Origin: an uncultured Chloroflexota bacterium
Lineage (GTDB): Bacteria > Chloroflexota > Chloroflexia > Thermomicrobiales > UBA6265
Length of the DNA stretch: 6,194 nt
Direction of reading: 5' to 3'
Assembly (NCBI GenBank): GCA_937901745.1
Contig: CALGSZ010000080.1
Location: forward strand, 1 to 6,194
Shown: piece after piece, positions 6,066 to 6,194 of the stretch
How the letters are laid out: each line of letters begins with the position of its first letter
Numbering within the stretch: the stretch's first letter is position 1
Notes under the pieces: generated by a model
What the model was told of the DNA's origin: nothing
Database searches by the model: none
Seen by the model: the letters and a program-made list of their open reading frames with translations, nothing else
Translations under genes and position numbers: made by a program

Positions 6066-6074
6066 TCGCCTCGC

Positions 6075-6194
6075 ATGTCGGATTTCGTGCACCCAAATAC
6101 CCTCGGGAAGACGACATCCCGTCGCGTCGTACTCCGAACCGGCGCGAAACTCGCCTATGCGACACCAATAATCGCGGCGACCTTTACGCTGGCT
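6075..6194 (+). CDS. N-terminus of a Tat-exported protein, cut by the window end
   Basis: Forty codons are visible and the frame runs off the window, so this is partial at its 3' end. The N-region MSDFVHPNTLGKTT leads into a twin-arginine motif, SRRVVL (S15 to L20; R16-R17), close to the Tat consensus SRRxFLK. A weakly hydrophobic segment follows (LAYATPIIAATFTLA, 26-40). No cleavage site has been reached. The motif with the RTGAKLAYA core implies export of a folded protein across the cytoplasmic membrane by the Tat system; I recall similar leaders on small secreted or surface proteins of Chloroflexota. The mature domain lies outside the window, so function cannot be called. It has its own promoter and ribosome site and is divergent from the helix-turn-helix gene. 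Confidence 0.8.
   Translation, partial: MSDFVHPNTLGKTTSRRVVLRTGAKLAYATPIIAATFTLA

Larger units (their letters stand above)
5703..6074. other. Divergent intergenic region, 372 bases
   Basis: This separates the - strand helix-turn-helix gene from the + strand Tat gene and should carry both promoters. The left edge has a possible - strand -10. The right edge has a good + strand promoter and a ribosome site. Base composition falls toward both edges, as expected for promoters. The middle (about 5800-5935) is GC-rich with a 7-bp perfect inverted repeat (CGCCCGC 5908-5914, GCGGGCG 5924-5930, nine-base loop) and no T-run on either side. Short open frames here (for example 5798-5980) lack ribosome sites and protein-like composition. 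I recognise no RNA gene or riboswitch. Confidence 0.6.

Noticed and set aside
1..6194. CRISPR array, tRNA, rRNA, insertion sequence or phage remnants
   Set aside because: No regularly spaced repeats, cloverleaf-like segments, rRNA-like blocks, transposase motifs or terminal inverted repeats were seen on either strand.

Overview
This is a GC-rich bacterial window carrying part of a surface or exopolysaccharide locus. Its end is followed by an unrelated DNA-binding gene and the start of an exported-protein gene. The high GC, the single-polypeptide Wzz/tyrosine-kinase architecture, and the Tat leader with an 'RTGAKLAYA' core together remind me of Chloroflexota, especially Thermomicrobia such as Sphaerobacter relatives. 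That placement comes from recalled family resemblance, not a search, and is only moderately secure.

Layout. (1) Positions 73-3202 form a tight + strand run: a family-4 glycosyltransferase, a GalE-like NAD-dependent sugar-nucleotide epimerase (4-base ATGA overlap), and a UDP-glucuronate decarboxylase-type enzyme (UDP-xylose synthase) with a very strong ribosome binding site. (2) After a 143-base spacer holding a possible 15-codon ORF and several hairpins, positions 3346-5010 encode a fused Wzz chain-length regulator and BY-family tyrosine kinase with a C-terminal tyrosine tract. (3) A convergent - strand gene (5007-5702) encodes a helix-turn-helix / coiled-coil / basic-tail protein. Its stop codon shares a CTAG palindrome with the kinase stop. 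(4) Positions 5703-6074 are a divergent intergenic region with a recognisable + strand promoter. (5) From 6075 the window contains the first 40 codons of a protein with a twin-arginine signal.

How it works together. The two SDR enzymes would supply activated sugars (a UDP-hexose epimer and UDP-xylose). The GT4 enzyme would add a sugar to a lipid-linked repeat unit. The Wzz/BY-kinase would control polymer length and export through cycles of tyrosine phosphorylation. No polymerase, flippase, phosphatase or outer-membrane exporter is visible, so the locus probably continues upstream. The helix-turn-helix gene and the Tat gene show no clear functional link to polysaccharide synthesis.

I found no rRNA, tRNA, CRISPR array, insertion sequence or phage gene, and nothing that clearly amounts to an undescribed system. 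The items most worth a second look are the structured leader before the kinase, the DNA-binding protein with an aromatic/basic tail, and the truncated Tat-exported gene.
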